Assembly (NCBI GenBank): GCA_023055425.1
Contig: JALGPY010000014.1
Span: 684,501 to 748,500, forward strand
Origin: Linanthus parryae
Taxonomy: Eukaryota; Streptophyta; Magnoliopsida; Ericales; Polemoniaceae
Length of the DNA stretch: 64,000 nucleotides
Direction of reading: 5' to 3'
The translations under genes were made by a program, and so were the position numbers. The notes below the pieces were generated by a model. It saw only the letters and a program-made list of their open reading frames with translations. It was not told where the DNA came from and made no database searches. How positions within the stretch are numbered: the stretch's first letter is position 1; every line of letters begins with the position of its first letter. Below, piece after piece: positions 63,720 to 64,000 of the stretch.

Positions 63720-64000
63720 TGCTTTGCCTCGACATTTGGAAAGAAACAAGATAGCGTCTCCTGTAGTGGTGTCCTGAGGAAACAATAAGAGAAGGTACGG
63801 TCACAACGCATGTCGTGCACGGATCGACAAGCTCTAAGCAGATAAAGATTTGGAGCGTATTGGTTATGAGTAACCGCAATATGAATGATTCAACCTGCCA
63901 AGGCATGGTAGCGTGAGGCGGGAGCTTTTTGAATCAATGATAGGCAAACGTTCGACTCACGTACTAATAATAGGAGTCACAAAGTAAAGGTCAACATTGA

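Overview
This window is nuclear DNA from a flowering plant, most likely a eudicot. It is AT-rich, its genes carry many short GT-AG introns, and it holds plant-specific families (GRF with QLQ and WRC domains, OPR3) and plant-type transposable elements. I cannot name the species. Gene models were built by hand by joining exons at splice sites so that reading frame and family homology stay continuous. All five protein-coding models close in frame from ATG to stop.

Layout. 1-9.4 kb is intergenic and repeat-rich: a Stowaway-like MITE at about 1 kb, then a full-length but frame-broken LINE (1.80-8.88 kb) bounded by a 15-bp target-site duplication. 9.9-16.6 kb (+) is a nine-exon O-fucosyltransferase-family gene (620 aa) with two upstream mini-ORFs. 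17.4-18.6 kb holds a second MITE and a 462-bp solo LTR. 18.8-21.6 kb (-) is MOB1 (7 exons, 214 aa). 22-28 kb is gene-poor: a decayed beta-1,3-glucanase (GH17) pseudogene, a possible LINE RNase H scrap, a ~190-bp tandem repeat, and a second LTR-like block with a dense array of heat-shock elements. 28.1-32.1 kb (-) is OPR3, the peroxisomal jasmonate-pathway reductase (5 exons, 391 aa, C-terminal SRL). 32.3-39.6 kb is MITE-rich intergenic DNA. 40.7-42.6 kb (+) is a GROWTH-REGULATING FACTOR gene (3 exons, 311 aa). 44.7-62.0 kb (-) is CTR9/VIP6, the TPR subunit of the PAF1 complex (24 exons, 1097 aa, over 17 kb). Several of its introns carry insertions: hAT, Tourist-like MITE, microsatellites and tandem duplications. 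62.2-64 kb is repeat-derived, probably the 5' LTR and primer-binding site of a retrotransposon leaving the window.

The genes are independent plant loci, not an operon. The most interesting signal is regulatory. Two related LTRs (18.1-18.6 kb and 27.0-27.7 kb) contain heat-shock elements and a TATA box. The second has about 20 nGAAn-type units, including a run of nine units in 5-bp register. Each LTR lies just beyond the 3' end of a minus-strand gene (MOB1, OPR3) and points into it, so heat-activated antisense read-through is a testable prediction. The other theme is a Stowaway-like MITE family with nine recognisable copies, two of them side by side in the OPR3 promoter and one split by a later 1.2-kb insertion.
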